From assembly GCA_017440445.1 (NCBI GenBank), contig JAFSHE010000265.1:1-8161 (forward strand): DNA of 8,161 nucleotides, given 5' to 3'. Shown piece by piece: positions 1-6,880 of this stretch; within the stretch, counting starts at the first letter, position 1; the number at the start of each line of letters is the position of its first letter. The notes under the pieces are model-generated. The model worked only from the letters and a program-made list of their open reading frames with translations, searched no databases and had not been told where the DNA came from. The DNA comes from Oscillospiraceae bacterium (GTDB lineage Bacteria > Bacillota_A > Clostridia > Oscillospirales > Ruminococcaceae). A program made the position numbers and the translations under genes.

Positions 1-1
1 C

Positions 2-553
2 ATGAACGACGCTATCAAAACGGGTGAGTGTACCATCCGTGGTTATCGCTGCGTTATTGGTATTATGGACAGCCATTTCATGATGGCAAGCATGGGCAGC
101 GTTGTGGGTGAGAAGATCACCAGAGCGTTCGAGTATGCAACAGAAAAGGGACTTCCTGTCGTGATGTTCACAGCCTCGGGCGGCGCAAGAATGCAGGAGG
201 GCATCATCTCCCTCATGCAGATGGCAAAGACCAGCGGCGCAGTCAAGCGCCACAGCGACGCAGGCGGTCTGTACATCACTGTAATGACCGACCCCACAAC
301 GGGTGGAGTTACAGCGTCCTTTGCGAGCCTTGGCGATATCATACTTGCCGAGCCTAAGGTGCTTATTGGCTTTGCGGGCAGATGTGTTATACAGGATACT
401 ATCCGTCAGCGGCTTCCCGATGACTTCCAGTCAGCGGAATTCCAGCAGGACTGCGGCTTTGTCGATATGATAGTTGAGCGTGGAATGATGAGAAAGCGTA
501 TTTCCAACATACTGAAATTACATGGTTTTCCGAAGGAGGGTACAGGCAGATGA
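2..553 (+). CDS. accD: Acetyl-CoA carboxylase carboxyltransferase subunit beta (partial, 5' end missing)
   Basis: This is the C-terminal part of AccD, the beta subunit of the carboxyltransferase that moves the carboxyl group from carboxybiotin to acetyl-CoA to form malonyl-CoA, the first committed step of fatty acid synthesis in the cytoplasm. The 183 visible residues carry the crotonase-fold core: SMGSVVGEK (about 30-38), [10 protein letters not shown] (58-67), LMQMAKTS (71-78), [18 protein letters not shown] (95-112) and [11 protein letters not shown] (116-126). The ATG at position 2 is almost certainly an internal methionine: compared with full-length AccD about 100 residues are missing, including the N-terminal four-cysteine zinc ribbon, so the gene starts left of the window. 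The stop codon overlaps the accA start (ATGA), which implies translational coupling. One oddity is [11 protein letters not shown], where Gram-positive relatives usually have GFAGRRVIEQT. The family assignment is very secure. Confidence 0.96.
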   Translation: MNDAIKTGECTIRGYRCVIGIMDSHFMMASMGSVVGEKITRAFEYATEKGLPVVMFTASGGARMQEGIISLMQMAKTSGAVKRHSDAGGLYITVMTDPTTGGVTASFASLGDIILAEPKVLIGFAGRCVIQDTIRQRLPDDFQSAEFQQDCGFVDMIVERGMMRKRISNILKLHGFPKEGTGR

Positions 554-1353
554 GCAAACTGACAGCCTGCGAAAGGCTTGAAATAATCCGCCACAAGGAC
601 CGTCCTACGGTGAATGACTATATCCCTGCGCTGTTTACCCGCTTTATGGAGTTCCATGGCGACCGTCTTTACGGAGATGATGCAGCCATTATCGGCGGAA
701 TAGGCTATCTCAGCGAAACTCCTGTTACAGTCATCGCACAGGTGAAGGGCAGAAATCTTGACGAGAACAAGAAGTCCAACTTCTCCATGCCCCATCCCGA
801 GGGTTACAGAAAGGCTCTGCGCCTTGCAAGACAGGCTGAGAAATTCCACAGACCTGTTATCTGCCTTGTGGATACTCCCGGTGCTTTCTGCGGAATAGAA
901 GCAGAGGAGCGTGGTCAGGGCGAGGCTATCGCAAAGAATCTTGCTGAGTTCATGACGCTTAAGACTCCCGTTATCTCGGTCGTCCTCGGTGAGGGCGGCA
1001 GCGGCGGTGCGCTCGCTCTTGCGGTCTGCGACGAGCTTGCAATGCTTGAAAATGCGCTGTATTCCGTTATCTCCCCACGAGGTGCAGCTTCCATCCTGTG
1101 GAAGGACGGCACCAAGGAGAAGGAGGCCTGCGAGGTGCTGAAGATAACCGCAGAGGACCTCACTGATTTCGGTGTATGTGACAAGATAATCCCCGAGCCT
1201 GAGGGCGGTGCGCACCTCAGCAAGGAGATAACAGCAGATAATATCTACGAGTACCTTGTAGATGCGGTATATCGCATGAAAAATACAGAAATTGACAGCC
1301 TTCTTGAACAGCGTTATAACAAATTTAGAAAAATTGGTATGTTTGCCGAATAA
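550..1353 (+). CDS. accA: Acetyl-CoA carboxylase carboxyltransferase subunit alpha
   Basis: AccA pairs with AccD to form the alpha2beta2 carboxyltransferase that makes malonyl-CoA. The 267-residue product shows the family motifs in order: [10 protein letters not shown] (35-44), QVKGRN (64-69), [10 protein letters not shown] (83-92), [18 protein letters not shown] (106-123), [14 protein letters not shown] (146-159), [16 protein letters not shown] (171-186) and [10 protein letters not shown] (213-222). The start is supported by GAAGGAGGG at 532-540, nine bases upstream, and by the four-base overlap with accD, so both are read from one message. The protein is about 50 residues shorter at the N terminus than the E. 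coli enzyme (319 residues), lacking most of the helical leader before the catalytic domain. The conserved core is complete, so I take this as a naturally short form rather than a truncation. No clear intrinsic terminator follows it. Confidence 0.96.
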   Translation: MSKLTACERLEIIRHKDRPTVNDYIPALFTRFMEFHGDRLYGDDAAIIGGIGYLSETPVTVIAQVKGRNLDENKKSNFSMPHPEGYRKALRLARQAEKFHRPVICLVDTPGAFCGIEAEERGQGEAIAKNLAEFMTLKTPVISVVLGEGGSGGALALAVCDELAMLENALYSVISPRGAASILWKDGTKEKEACEVLKITAEDLTDFGVCDKIIPEPEGGAHLSKEITADNIYEYLVDAVYRMKNTEIDSLLEQRYNKFRKIGMFAE

Positions 1354-1392
1354 GTTTGTGAAAAATAACTTTAAAAAAAAGCGGTTTTGATA

Positions 1393-1421
1393 TTGATTAT
1401 TTCCGATTAATGTTTTATAAT
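1393..1421 (+). promoter_or_regulatory. Predicted sigma-A promoter of acpP
   Basis: TTGATT at 1393-1398 and a perfect TATAAT at 1416-1421 are separated by exactly 17 bases. They lie in the AT-rich 122-base gap between accA and acpP, giving a predicted transcription start near 1428 and a leader of about 48 bases. This would let the abundant acyl carrier protein be transcribed independently of the carboxylase operon, with read-through from accA also possible. It is predicted by pattern only. Confidence 0.65.
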
Positions 1422-1475
1422 ATTACATGAAATGCCGCATATATTTCGTGGCAAATATTTTGGAGGTTTTTTACC

Positions 1476-1703
1476 ATGATTTTTGAAAAAGTAAAGAAGC
1501 TTATTTCCGAGCAGCTCGATGTTGAGGAGTCCACAATCACAGAGGCATCCTCTATCACAGATGATCTTGGTGCAGATTCCCTTGACGTTGTTGACCTCGT
1601 TATGAGCATTGAGGATGAGTTCAGTGTTGAGATCCCTGAGGATCAGGTTGAGAACATCAAGACTGTTGGCGATATCGTTAAGTATATCGAGGAGAACGCT
1701 TAA
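1476..1703 (+). CDS. acpP: Acyl carrier protein
   Basis: This 75-residue acidic protein is the carrier that holds the growing acyl chain as a thioester on a 4'-phosphopantetheine arm during type II fatty acid synthesis. The attachment motif is [14 protein letters not shown] (residues 29-42), with Ser35 as the modified serine, matching Ser36 of E. coli AcpP. The second half has the typical [20 protein letters not shown] segment (46-65) that forms helix III and its surroundings. Length is normal for the family (75-80). The start is fixed by TGGAGG at 1461-1466, nine bases before the ATG. It follows accD-accA but with its own promoter, and is closed by a strong terminator, so it is probably a monocistronic, highly expressed unit. 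A dedicated carrier for another pathway cannot be excluded from sequence alone, but the neighbours favour fatty acid synthesis. Confidence 0.95.
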   Translation: MIFEKVKKLISEQLDVEESTITEASSITDDLGADSLDVVDLVMSIEDEFSVEIPEDQVENIKTVGDIVKYIEENA

Positions 1704-1716
1704 TTGCGTTTTGCGT

Positions 1717-1745
1717 AGACCCGCGCTTTATGCGCGGGCTTTTTC
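1717..1745 (+). terminator. Rho-independent terminator after acpP
   Basis: A perfect seven-base GC stem, CCCGCGC (1720-1726) with GCGCGGG (1732-1738), encloses the loop TTTAT and is followed by CTTTTT. It lies 16 bases after the acpP stop. It abuts the end of ylbJ on the opposite strand, but there is no T-run on that side, so it is a good terminator for acpP only; the hairpin may still protect the 3' end of the ylbJ message. Confidence 0.88.
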
Positions 1746-2832
1746 ATTTTCTGCTGGGGAATGAGATTGTGAGAGGTCTTGTGTTTCTGTCATCGATAAT
1801 CAGCATGCCGCACATCATCAGCACGCACAGTGAAAGCCCCGCATTAACCGAGAACACCTGTGTTCTTACGACTCCGCTTGTGGAGGCTTCGATAGCTGTT
1901 ATCGGCAGCAGCAGACCTATGCATGAGTAACCCGCACTGAGCAAGGCTGCGGGTATCCGTGACAGCAGAAAGCCTTTAAGCGGGATATCTCCTGCGGTGA
2001 GGGCGGATACCTGCATCAGTACGCATATCCCTCCGAAGGAAAGCAGCGCAGCGGTAAGCGGGAATATGTGTCCTCCCGTGAACAACAGCCCGCCTGTGCG
2101 GCTTATCTCAAGCAGGGCGGGGAGGAGCATGTCAGAATTCGCTCCTGCCCCCGCTGCGCTCAGCACAGATGATACCGCACTGCTTATTCCGAGAATATCC
2201 AGTGCAGCGCTGACTGCCGAAAAGCCAACTATCGCAGCGCATACGGTGAACATCACTTTAGCTGCGGACATTACAGATTCCACAAAGCACCCCGTCGTTT
2301 TTCCGTTTTGGGAAACGGCGGGGATTATTTTTATCTTTTCTCCCCTGCGACACAGGAATATAGCTATTGTCAGAGAGGAAAGAAAGCATGCGAGAAACAG
2401 CACCGCTCCTGCGGCGGCACTGCCGAATACATTCATACCTGCGATGGAGATGATGAAGGACGGTCCGCTGCCGTAGCAGAAGCACAGCATCCTGCCTGCG
2501 TCATGGCGGGACAGTCTGTTTTCACGCACGAGCTGCGTAAGCAGCCTTGCACCTACGGGATATCCCCCGAGATTTCCGAGGAGAAATACAGCACACAGCT
2601 CCTCATCAAGCTTTAGCAGCTTTGACAGCGGAAATGTCAGCGGTCTGAGCGCAGTACGGTACAGCCCGCTCCGCTGAAGATATACAGCCAGCACCGTAAA
2701 TGCGTACAGCGAGGGGATTATTACCTCCAGGCATGAGAAAACAGCGCCCCGCAGCGCATCGCCCATGACAGCGGGGTCGATAAGTATCACCGCACCAAAC
2801 AGCAGCGAAACGGCAGAAAGTATGTATTTCAT
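1744..2832 (-). CDS. ylbJ: Sporulation integral membrane protein YlbJ (nucleoside recognition/Gate domain family)
   Basis: A 362-residue polytopic membrane protein of the YlbJ family, expressed in the mother cell in Bacillus and needed for proper spore formation; its transported substrate, if any, is unknown. Several hydrophobic segments are visible (about 4-20, 33-52, 80-95, 123-160, 190-215, 260-280, 288-312, 330-347). Family-typical stretches are IIPSLYAFTVLAVYL (38-52), GNLGGYPVGARL (86-97), FCYGSGPSFIISIAG (118-132) and LLSFGGICVLMQVSALT (263-279). An ATG at 2913 would add 27 residues but has no ribosome site and would run through the divergent yqfC leader. The ATG at 2832 has AGGGAGG five bases upstream and begins with a hydrophobic segment, so I choose it. 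Bacillus YlbJ is around 400 residues, so this is slightly short. It diverges from yqfC-yqfD, which fits joint sporulation control. Confidence 0.85.
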   Translation of the reverse strand: MKYILSAVSLLFGAVILIDPAVMGDALRGAVFSCLEVIIPSLYAFTVLAVYLQRSGLYRTALRPLTFPLSKLLKLDEELCAVFLLGNLGGYPVGARLLTQLVRENRLSRHDAGRMLCFCYGSGPSFIISIAGMNVFGSAAAGAVLFLACFLSSLTIAIFLCRRGEKIKIIPAVSQNGKTTGCFVESVMSAAKVMFTVCAAIVGFSAVSAALDILGISSAVSSVLSAAGAGANSDMLLPALLEISRTGGLLFTGGHIFPLTAALLSFGGICVLMQVSALTAGDIPLKGFLLSRIPAALLSAGYSCIGLLLPITAIEASTSGVVRTQVFSVNAGLSLCVLMMCGMLIIDDRNTRPLTISFPSRK

Positions 2833-2837
2833 AATAT

Positions 2838-2844
2838 CCTCCCT
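2838..2844 (-). promoter_or_regulatory. Ribosome binding site that sets the ylbJ start
   Basis: On the minus strand this reads AGGGAGG, followed by five bases and ATG at 2832-2830. It decides for the shorter ylbJ product over the 27-residue-longer alternative starting at 2913, which has no comparable site. Confidence 0.85.
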
Positions 2845-2899
2845 GTTCTTTTTACTTGTCCCATGACATATTATATTCCGAAGGACATGTTTTAGAATT

Positions 2900-2906
2900 A
2901 GGGAGG
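2900..2906 (+). promoter_or_regulatory. Ribosome binding site that sets the yqfC start
   Basis: AGGGAGG sits nine bases before ATG at 2916. It decides for the 84-residue YqfC over an in-frame ATG at 2856, which would add 20 residues unlike the family and has no ribosome site. Confidence 0.85.
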
Positions 2907-2915
2907 TCAGCAACT

Positions 2916-3170
2916 ATGGGAATAAAAGATACCCTGATAAGACTGGGCGAGTATCGTGGCGAGGCGCAGACGCTTATATTCGGAAACAGGGAGCTTTGTA
3001 TAGAAAACTGCCGCTGCATAACCGCATGTGACGAGAATCTTGCAGTGCTGCGGATGGAGGGCATCGATATCCGTGTGACGGGTACGGAGCTTATGCTGGA
3101 GAATTTCGGAGCATACGGCGTAAAGCTGACGGGCAGGATACACTCACTGACATTTGAAGAAACAGAGTAA
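2916..3170 (+). CDS. yqfC: Sporulation protein YqfC (YabP/YqfC family)
   Basis: A small soluble protein of 84 residues from the YabP/YqfC family, transcribed in the mother cell during sporulation in Bacillus; its molecular role is not established. The family pattern is visible as a beta-rich domain: LIFGNRELCIENCRCITACD (20-39), where the family usually has a 'G...I.IENH..I..F' type strand, then LRMEGIDIRVTGTELMLENFG (45-65), and the hydrophobic close VKLTGRIHSLTF (69-80). The ribosome site at 2900-2906 fixes the start. It is separated from yqfD by 12 bases, so the two form an operon, as in other spore formers. The neighbours (yqfD and ylbJ) strengthen the call, which from the short protein alone would be less sure. 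Confidence 0.85.
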   Translation: MGIKDTLIRLGEYRGEAQTLIFGNRELCIENCRCITACDENLAVLRMEGIDIRVTGTELMLENFGAYGVKLTGRIHSLTFEETE

Positions 3171-3182
3171 AGGGGCGGTAGG

Positions 3183-4394
3183 ATGAAACGTTCAGAAGGC
3201 GGCAGGGGATTGTATCTCGGCTCGGTGGAATTCAGCGGAATAGGCGGATATCAGGAGAAATTTATCAGCGAGCTACTTGCCGAGGGTGTAAAGCTGCGCC
3301 GTGTCAGGATATCAGATGGCATGGTTACAGGGATGATATCTCCGCTTGATTACAGCTTTGCTGCGGGCGCAGCAAGAACACACGGTGTGAGACTTCGTGC
3401 GGGGAAAAGAAAGGGGCTGTATTTCTCCTTGCTGAAATACAGCCGCCGTTCGGGATTGTATGCGGGATTTCTGATATTCTGCCTTATTCTTTCAATAGGT
3501 CAGGCGACGGTTGCTGATATTCGGATAGACGGCGATGTTCCCACTGCGCAGGTGATACGTATATTAGAGGAATGCGGTATCGAAAGAGGTGTATCTACTC
3601 ATGCGCTTGACCTTTCTCAGGCGGAGCGGCGACTTTTGCTGGAGCTTCCCGAGGCAGCATGGGTGGATGTATCGGTGGTAGGCTATCGGGTTACAGTAAC
3701 GGTGAAGAACGGTACTGCCATGCCCGAAATGCTGGATGAAAGCGTCCCCTGTAATATAGTTTCTACCCGTGACGCAGTGGTGGTGGATACGGTGGTGAGA
3801 AAGGGAAAGCTGGTCACTGAGATAGGCAGCGGTGTGCAGCGAGGCGGGCTGCTTGTAAGCGGCACGGTTGCGGATGGCGGAGAGCATCTGCTGTATAAGC
3901 ATGCAAGTGCAGATATCATAGGCGAGTTCACCGAGACCCGTGAGTTCTTCGTGCCGTATAATGAGACCATCCGCCTACCTGACGGGGAAACTACCGAGTT
4001 CCGATATCTTGTTTATATGGAGGATGTCTATCCTCTGTTTTTAGGCGAGGCGTATGTGGAGGACGCACTGTATTCCGAGCATACCGAGATAATTCCCGTA
4101 CTGGGCGAGGACTCTCCCTTCAGGCTGAAGGTCGGCACTTTCACGAAGTACAGGGAGGTAGATGTTACCCGCTCAGACGATGATTGTATCGCACGTCTGA
4201 AAAAGCTGAAAGAGGATTTCGAGGAGAATTTCTATCCTGACTTCGAGATAGTTTCCGCATGGGAGCGTCTGCTGCCCGAGGAAGATGGACTACGTCTTGC
4301 GGTGGACTATACGCTCCGTGGAAACATCGCACAGGAGCAGCCGATAGAGGTGGAGCTTACAGATACATCAGATGAAGAAAACACAGCAGAATAA
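3183..4394 (+). CDS. yqfD: Sporulation protein YqfD
   Basis: YqfD is a membrane-anchored sporulation protein made in the mother cell and required for efficient spore formation in Bacillus; its biochemical role is unknown. The 403 residues match the family layout. There is a cytoplasmic N-terminal domain (about 1-85), which includes the family-like GVKLRRVR and KRKGLYFSLLKYSRRSGLYAG segments, then a single transmembrane helix (about 93-109). A large domain follows, beginning with VADIRIDGDVPTAQVIRILEECGI (110-133), then the strand-rich SVVGYRVTVTVKN (164-176) and NIVSTRDAVVVDTVVRKGKL (191-210). The C terminus ends in an acidic tail. The ATG at 3183 is preceded by AGGGG at 3171-3175. In many Firmicutes yqfD is followed by phoH, yqfF and ybeY; here the operon ends immediately after yqfD in a strong terminator. 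Confidence 0.93.
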   Translation: MKRSEGGRGLYLGSVEFSGIGGYQEKFISELLAEGVKLRRVRISDGMVTGMISPLDYSFAAGAARTHGVRLRAGKRKGLYFSLLKYSRRSGLYAGFLIFCLILSIGQATVADIRIDGDVPTAQVIRILEECGIERGVSTHALDLSQAERRLLLELPEAAWVDVSVVGYRVTVTVKNGTAMPEMLDESVPCNIVSTRDAVVVDTVVRKGKLVTEIGSGVQRGGLLVSGTVADGGEHLLYKHASADIIGEFTETREFFVPYNETIRLPDGETTEFRYLVYMEDVYPLFLGEAYVEDALYSEHTEIIPVLGEDSPFRLKVGTFTKYREVDVTRSDDDCIARLKKLKEDFEENFYPDFEIVSAWERLLPEEDGLRLAVDYTLRGNIAQEQPIEVELTDTSDEENTAE

Positions 4395-4426
4395 AAAAGC
4401 TCTTGTCCAAAAGGACAAGAGTTTTT
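4393..4426. terminator. Bidirectional Rho-independent terminator between yqfD and the symporter gene
   Basis: A perfect nine-base stem, CTCTTGTCC (4400-4408) with GGACAAGAG (4413-4421), has an AAAA loop, six A's to its left (4393-4398) and five T's to its right (4422-4426). It therefore reads as hairpin plus T-run on both strands. It overlaps the yqfD stop and lies ten bases past the stop of the convergent transporter gene, so it should end both transcripts. Confidence 0.93.
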
Positions 4427-4435
4427 CAGCTTATA

Positions 4436-5809
4436 TCATATCACCTTGAAAAACGACAGCATACCGATAACGAATACGGCAAATACGATAACAGGGAGAA
4501 CGTATGTCATGTATCCGCGCATCCATTTCTGTACCTTAAGACCCTTGCCCTGATTGGCTTCCTCGGTGAATTTATCCCAGCCCCAGCCGTACTTGGATAC
4601 ACAGAAGATGATGAACACCAGTGCGCCAAGCGGCAGGAGTATGTTGCTTACGAGGAAATCCTCCAGGTCCATTACGGTACTTCCCGCTCCGATGGGCTGT
4701 ATTCCGCTAAGCAGGCTGAAGCCCAGTGCGCATGGCAGCGAAAGTACAAACAGTGCTATGCCGTTGATGATGCAGGCTTTTTTTCTGCTCCATCCGAAAA
4801 GGTCGGTGGTGCATGCCATGATATTCTCGAAAACCGCAAGCACAGTGGAGAGTGCCGCAAAGGACATGAATACAAAGAACAGGCTTCCCCACAGACGTCC
4901 GAGAGGTATCTGATTGAAGATGTTGGGCAGCGTAACGAAGATAAGACTGGGTCCGCTGTCCACTGCAACTCCGTTTGCAAAACATGCGGGGAAGATGATA
5001 AGACCCGATGCTACGGCAACAAAAGTATCAAGAAGTGCGACATTTACAGCCTCGCCCATAAGAGAGCGGTCCTTGCCGAGATAGCTTCCGAAGATAGCCA
5101 TACTTCCGATACCGATACTCAGTGTGAAGAAGGATTGATTCATTGCCGCAACGATAACATTTCCTATTCCTGCCTCATTCAGCTTATCGAGGTTTGGCAG
5201 AAGATAGAATGCAAGGCCCTCGGCGCCGCCGTCCATGAATATACTGTTTATTGCCAGCACCACCATGATAGCGAGCAGTGCAAGCATCATTATTTTTGTG
5301 ACCTTTTCAAGGCCGCCCTGTACACCGAATGCACATACCAGTGCGCCTGCAAGCACAGCAATTCCCATGTACAGCACAGAGGAAACAGGGTCTGCCTGTA
5401 TCTGTTCAAATGCGGTCTTTACACCTGCGGAATCCAGTCCCTCAAATCTTCCTGAAGCGGTCGAAACGAAGTAATTCATCATCCAGCCGCATACCGTTGT
5501 GTAGAACATCATCAGCAAATAGTTTCCTGCGAGGCAGACATATCCGTGAAGATGCCATTTTTGTCCCGGCTTTTCAAGCTGCTGATATAGCTTGATAGGA
5601 GATTTCTGCGCTGCACGTCCCATAGCAAATTCCATAGTCATTACAGGTACGCCGAATATCAGCAGGAAGAACAGATATATCAGCACGAATATTCCGCCGC
5701 CGTTTTCTCCCGCTACCCATGGAAACTTCCATACGTTTCCTATTCCGATTGCACAGCCTGCACTGAGAAGGATAAATCCCAGACGGCTTTTCAGACGATC
5801 TCTTGCCAT
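4436..5809 (-). CDS. Sodium-dependent transporter of the neurotransmitter:sodium symporter (NSS/SNF) family
   Basis: A 457-residue inner membrane symporter of the LeuT/MhsT/TnaT type, which uses the sodium gradient to bring in an amino acid or related amine. The TM1 signature SAGCAIGIGNVWKFPWVAGE (16-35) includes the broken helix; Asn25 aligns with LeuT Asn27 (Na1 site). GVPVMTMEFAMGR (53-65) is the conserved TM2 end. QSFFTLSIGIGSMAIFGSY (225-243) is the TM6 broken helix that lines the substrate site. FVTLPNIFNQIP (291-302) is conserved, and Ser321/Thr322 in TM8 match the LeuT Na2 ligands Thr354/Ser355. Its length and hydrophobic profile suit the 11-helix bacterial subgroup. The start at 5809 has AAAGGA 11 bases upstream. 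It has its own strong promoter downstream of the AraC-family gene. The substrate cannot be named from sequence. Confidence 0.94.
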   Translation of the reverse strand: MARDRLKSRLGFILLSAGCAIGIGNVWKFPWVAGENGGGIFVLIYLFFLLIFGVPVMTMEFAMGRAAQKSPIKLYQQLEKPGQKWHLHGYVCLAGNYLLMMFYTTVCGWMMNYFVSTASGRFEGLDSAGVKTAFEQIQADPVSSVLYMGIAVLAGALVCAFGVQGGLEKVTKIMMLALLAIMVVLAINSIFMDGGAEGLAFYLLPNLDKLNEAGIGNVIVAAMNQSFFTLSIGIGSMAIFGSYLGKDRSLMGEAVNVALLDTFVAVASGLIIFPACFANGVAVDSGPSLIFVTLPNIFNQIPLGRLWGSLFFVFMSFAALSTVLAVFENIMACTTDLFGWSRKKACIINGIALFVLSLPCALGFSLLSGIQPIGAGSTVMDLEDFLVSNILLPLGALVFIIFCVSKYGWGWDKFTEEANQGKGLKVQKWMRGYMTYVLPVIVFAVFVIGMLSFFKVI

Positions 5810-5847
5810 ATTTTGTAAGTTCCTTTCAAAAATTCAACACATATTTT

Positions 5848-5876
5848 ATTATACGCTTTCATAAAGCTTGTGTCAA
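5848..5876 (-). promoter_or_regulatory. Perfect-consensus sigma-A promoter of the symporter gene
   Basis: On the minus strand TTGACA (5876-5871) and TATAAT (5853-5848) are both perfect and separated by exactly 17 bases. The predicted start is near 5841, giving a leader of about 32 bases before the ATG at 5809. It sits in the 89-base gap between the AraC-family gene and the symporter gene, so the symporter need not depend on transcription from the regulator gene. Confidence 0.87.
5855..5867. repeat. Inverted repeat inside the symporter promoter spacer (candidate operator)
   Basis: GCTTT-CAT-AAAGC is a perfect five-base inverted repeat with a three-base centre, lying wholly between the -35 and -10 boxes of the symporter promoter. 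A protein bound here would block polymerase, so a repressor site is possible. The short arms could also arise by chance. Confidence 0.35.
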
Positions 5877-5898
5877 GCAGAAATTTTCGGATACATGA

Positions 5899-6828
5899 CT
5901 ATTCATCATGATGCTCACGTCGGAATTTTCCGGGAGTAGTACCCGTATATCGCTGAAACATCTTACAGAAGTAGGAGGATGAGCCGAAACCACATTCAAA
6001 GCTTATCGCCTCTATCGACATACTGCTGTTTTGCAGAAGATACATCGCAGTATCGATGCGATATTGCAGAAGGTAGCTTACGGGCGAGGTGTTGAGGCAG
6101 CTCTGAAAGCAGCGGGAGGCCTCGCTCTTGCTGATGTTTGCTGAGGCGGCTATCTCAGCGAGGGATATCTGTGAGCGGTAGTTGTCACGGATGAAATCGG
6201 TCATCATACGGGTGCGTTTGCGTGCGACATGCTCATTTCCCGCAGCGGAGGAGGCGGTGTTTCCTTTCAGATTTGAGTACAACAGGCTCCATATCATGCT
6301 TATACGGCATTGGATGTCAAGCTCAAAGCAGGCGGAGCTTTCAGCGGGGATATCGATGGATACATTTCTGATCGGGCTGTCGCCGTAGTGATAAAGAAGC
6401 GAAACAGTGCTGCTCAGCAGCTCCAGTATTTTTCGCTGCCACATTATCATGCCGTCAAAAGTAACATGTGAAAGCTCTGCATCGGTTGTCAATGGCTTTA
6501 TAAATTTGTGGCTCATGCTGCTGCCGTCGGGGGCAATAAGCTCGCTGTCAAACACAACACTTGCAACGATCGATTTCTCGTCGGTATACTGTATAGTGTG
6601 CGGTACGCCCGAGTTTATGAAAAGACCGCAGCCCCCTGTAAGCTCCGCTGTTTCCGAGGGGAAGTGTACCATGACCATTCCGCAGAGAACGAGCATCAGC
6701 TCTGTTTCACGATGCCGCTGAAGTGGTGGCTGTACTGCGGATGTGCCGCTGCTTTCTATATTAAGTCTTATAGGAAAGCTGTTTTCATTGATGGAAATAT
6801 CACTTTGTCGTTCGTTATAATGTTTCAT
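5899..6828 (-). CDS. AraC family transcriptional regulator with N-terminal cupin-like sensor domain
   Basis: A 309-residue DNA-binding regulator. Residues about 35-97 look like the AraC-type cupin sensor (RHRETELMLVLCGMVMVHF, then the family-like GLFINSGVPHTIQY at 68-81). The C-terminal ~100 residues hold two helix-turn-helix units: ISLAEIAASANISKSEASRCF (from 221) and SIEAISFECGFGSSSYFCKMF (from 271). The AraC signature end YTGTTPGKFRR (294-304) follows. The start at 6828 has AGGCAGG 11 bases upstream. It lies between a symporter gene (downstream, same strand) and a divergent solute-binding lipoprotein gene; regulators in this arrangement usually control the divergent transport operon in response to its sugar. 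The repeats in the shared gap and the absence of matching motifs near the symporter promoter favour the importer as target. The ligand is unknown. No clear terminator follows the gene. Confidence 0.93.
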   Translation of the reverse strand: MKHYNERQSDISINENSFPIRLNIESSGTSAVQPPLQRHRETELMLVLCGMVMVHFPSETAELTGGCGLFINSGVPHTIQYTDEKSIVASVVFDSELIAPDGSSMSHKFIKPLTTDAELSHVTFDGMIMWQRKILELLSSTVSLLYHYGDSPIRNVSIDIPAESSACFELDIQCRISMIWSLLYSNLKGNTASSAAGNEHVARKRTRMMTDFIRDNYRSQISLAEIAASANISKSEASRCFQSCLNTSPVSYLLQYRIDTAMYLLQNSSMSIEAISFECGFGSSSYFCKMFQRYTGTTPGKFRREHHDE

Positions 6829-6860
6829 AAAGTAAATTACCTGCCTAATTACTTAAATCG

Positions 6861-6880
6861 GGAAGATAATCATATCTTCC
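6861..6880. repeat. Perfect 8-base inverted repeat upstream of the AraC-family gene
   Basis: GGAAGATA (6861-6868) and TATCTTCC (6873-6880) flank ATCA. It begins 32 bases upstream of the regulator's start codon and 14 bases beyond its ribosome site, so it would lie in the leader or at the promoter of that gene. It overlaps the first CGGGAA copy. It could be an operator for autoregulation or a leader hairpin; no T-run follows in the direction of the gene, so a terminator is unlikely. Confidence 0.45.

Larger units (their letters stand above)
2833..2915. promoter_or_regulatory. Divergent ylbJ / yqfC promoter region
   Basis: These 83 bases must hold the start signals of both ylbJ (leftward) and yqfC (rightward). 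No convincing sigma-A pair is visible. There are sigma-E-like -35 boxes on both strands: GACATATT (2865-2872, plus) and GGAATATA (2872-2879, minus), each seven of eight to the Bacillus pattern GKMATATT. Thirteen bases on, the plus strand has CATGTTTT (2886-2893) and the minus strand CAAGTAAA, both poor matches to CATACAMT. Transcription starts placed from these would fall at the edge of the ribosome sites, which weakens the reading. I am confident that this is the promoter region, but not of the exact boxes. Confidence 0.4.

Noticed and set aside
406..1215. A 269-codon open frame on the minus strand across accD-accA.
   Set aside because: It is antisense to two secure genes, has no family resemblance, and is explained by codon bias of the real genes.
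1384..1400. TTTTGATATTGATTA before acpP, considered as a FabT-like lipid repressor site.
   Set aside because: Only the TTTGA half matches; the second half of the palindrome is missing, so it does not meet the known pattern.
1433..1454. TGCC...GGCA weak hairpin in the acpP leader.
   Set aside because: Four-base arms around a long loop, with no sign of regulatory function.
1997..2476. Plus-strand open frame opposite ylbJ.
   Set aside because: Shadow of the membrane protein gene, of biased Ala/Thr/Pro composition and without a start signal.
4403..5455. A 350-codon open frame on the plus strand opposite the symporter gene.
   Set aside because: It begins inside the bidirectional terminator, has no ribosome site, is rich in Cys, His and Tyr with no domain pattern, and is fully antisense to an unmistakable NSS-family protein.
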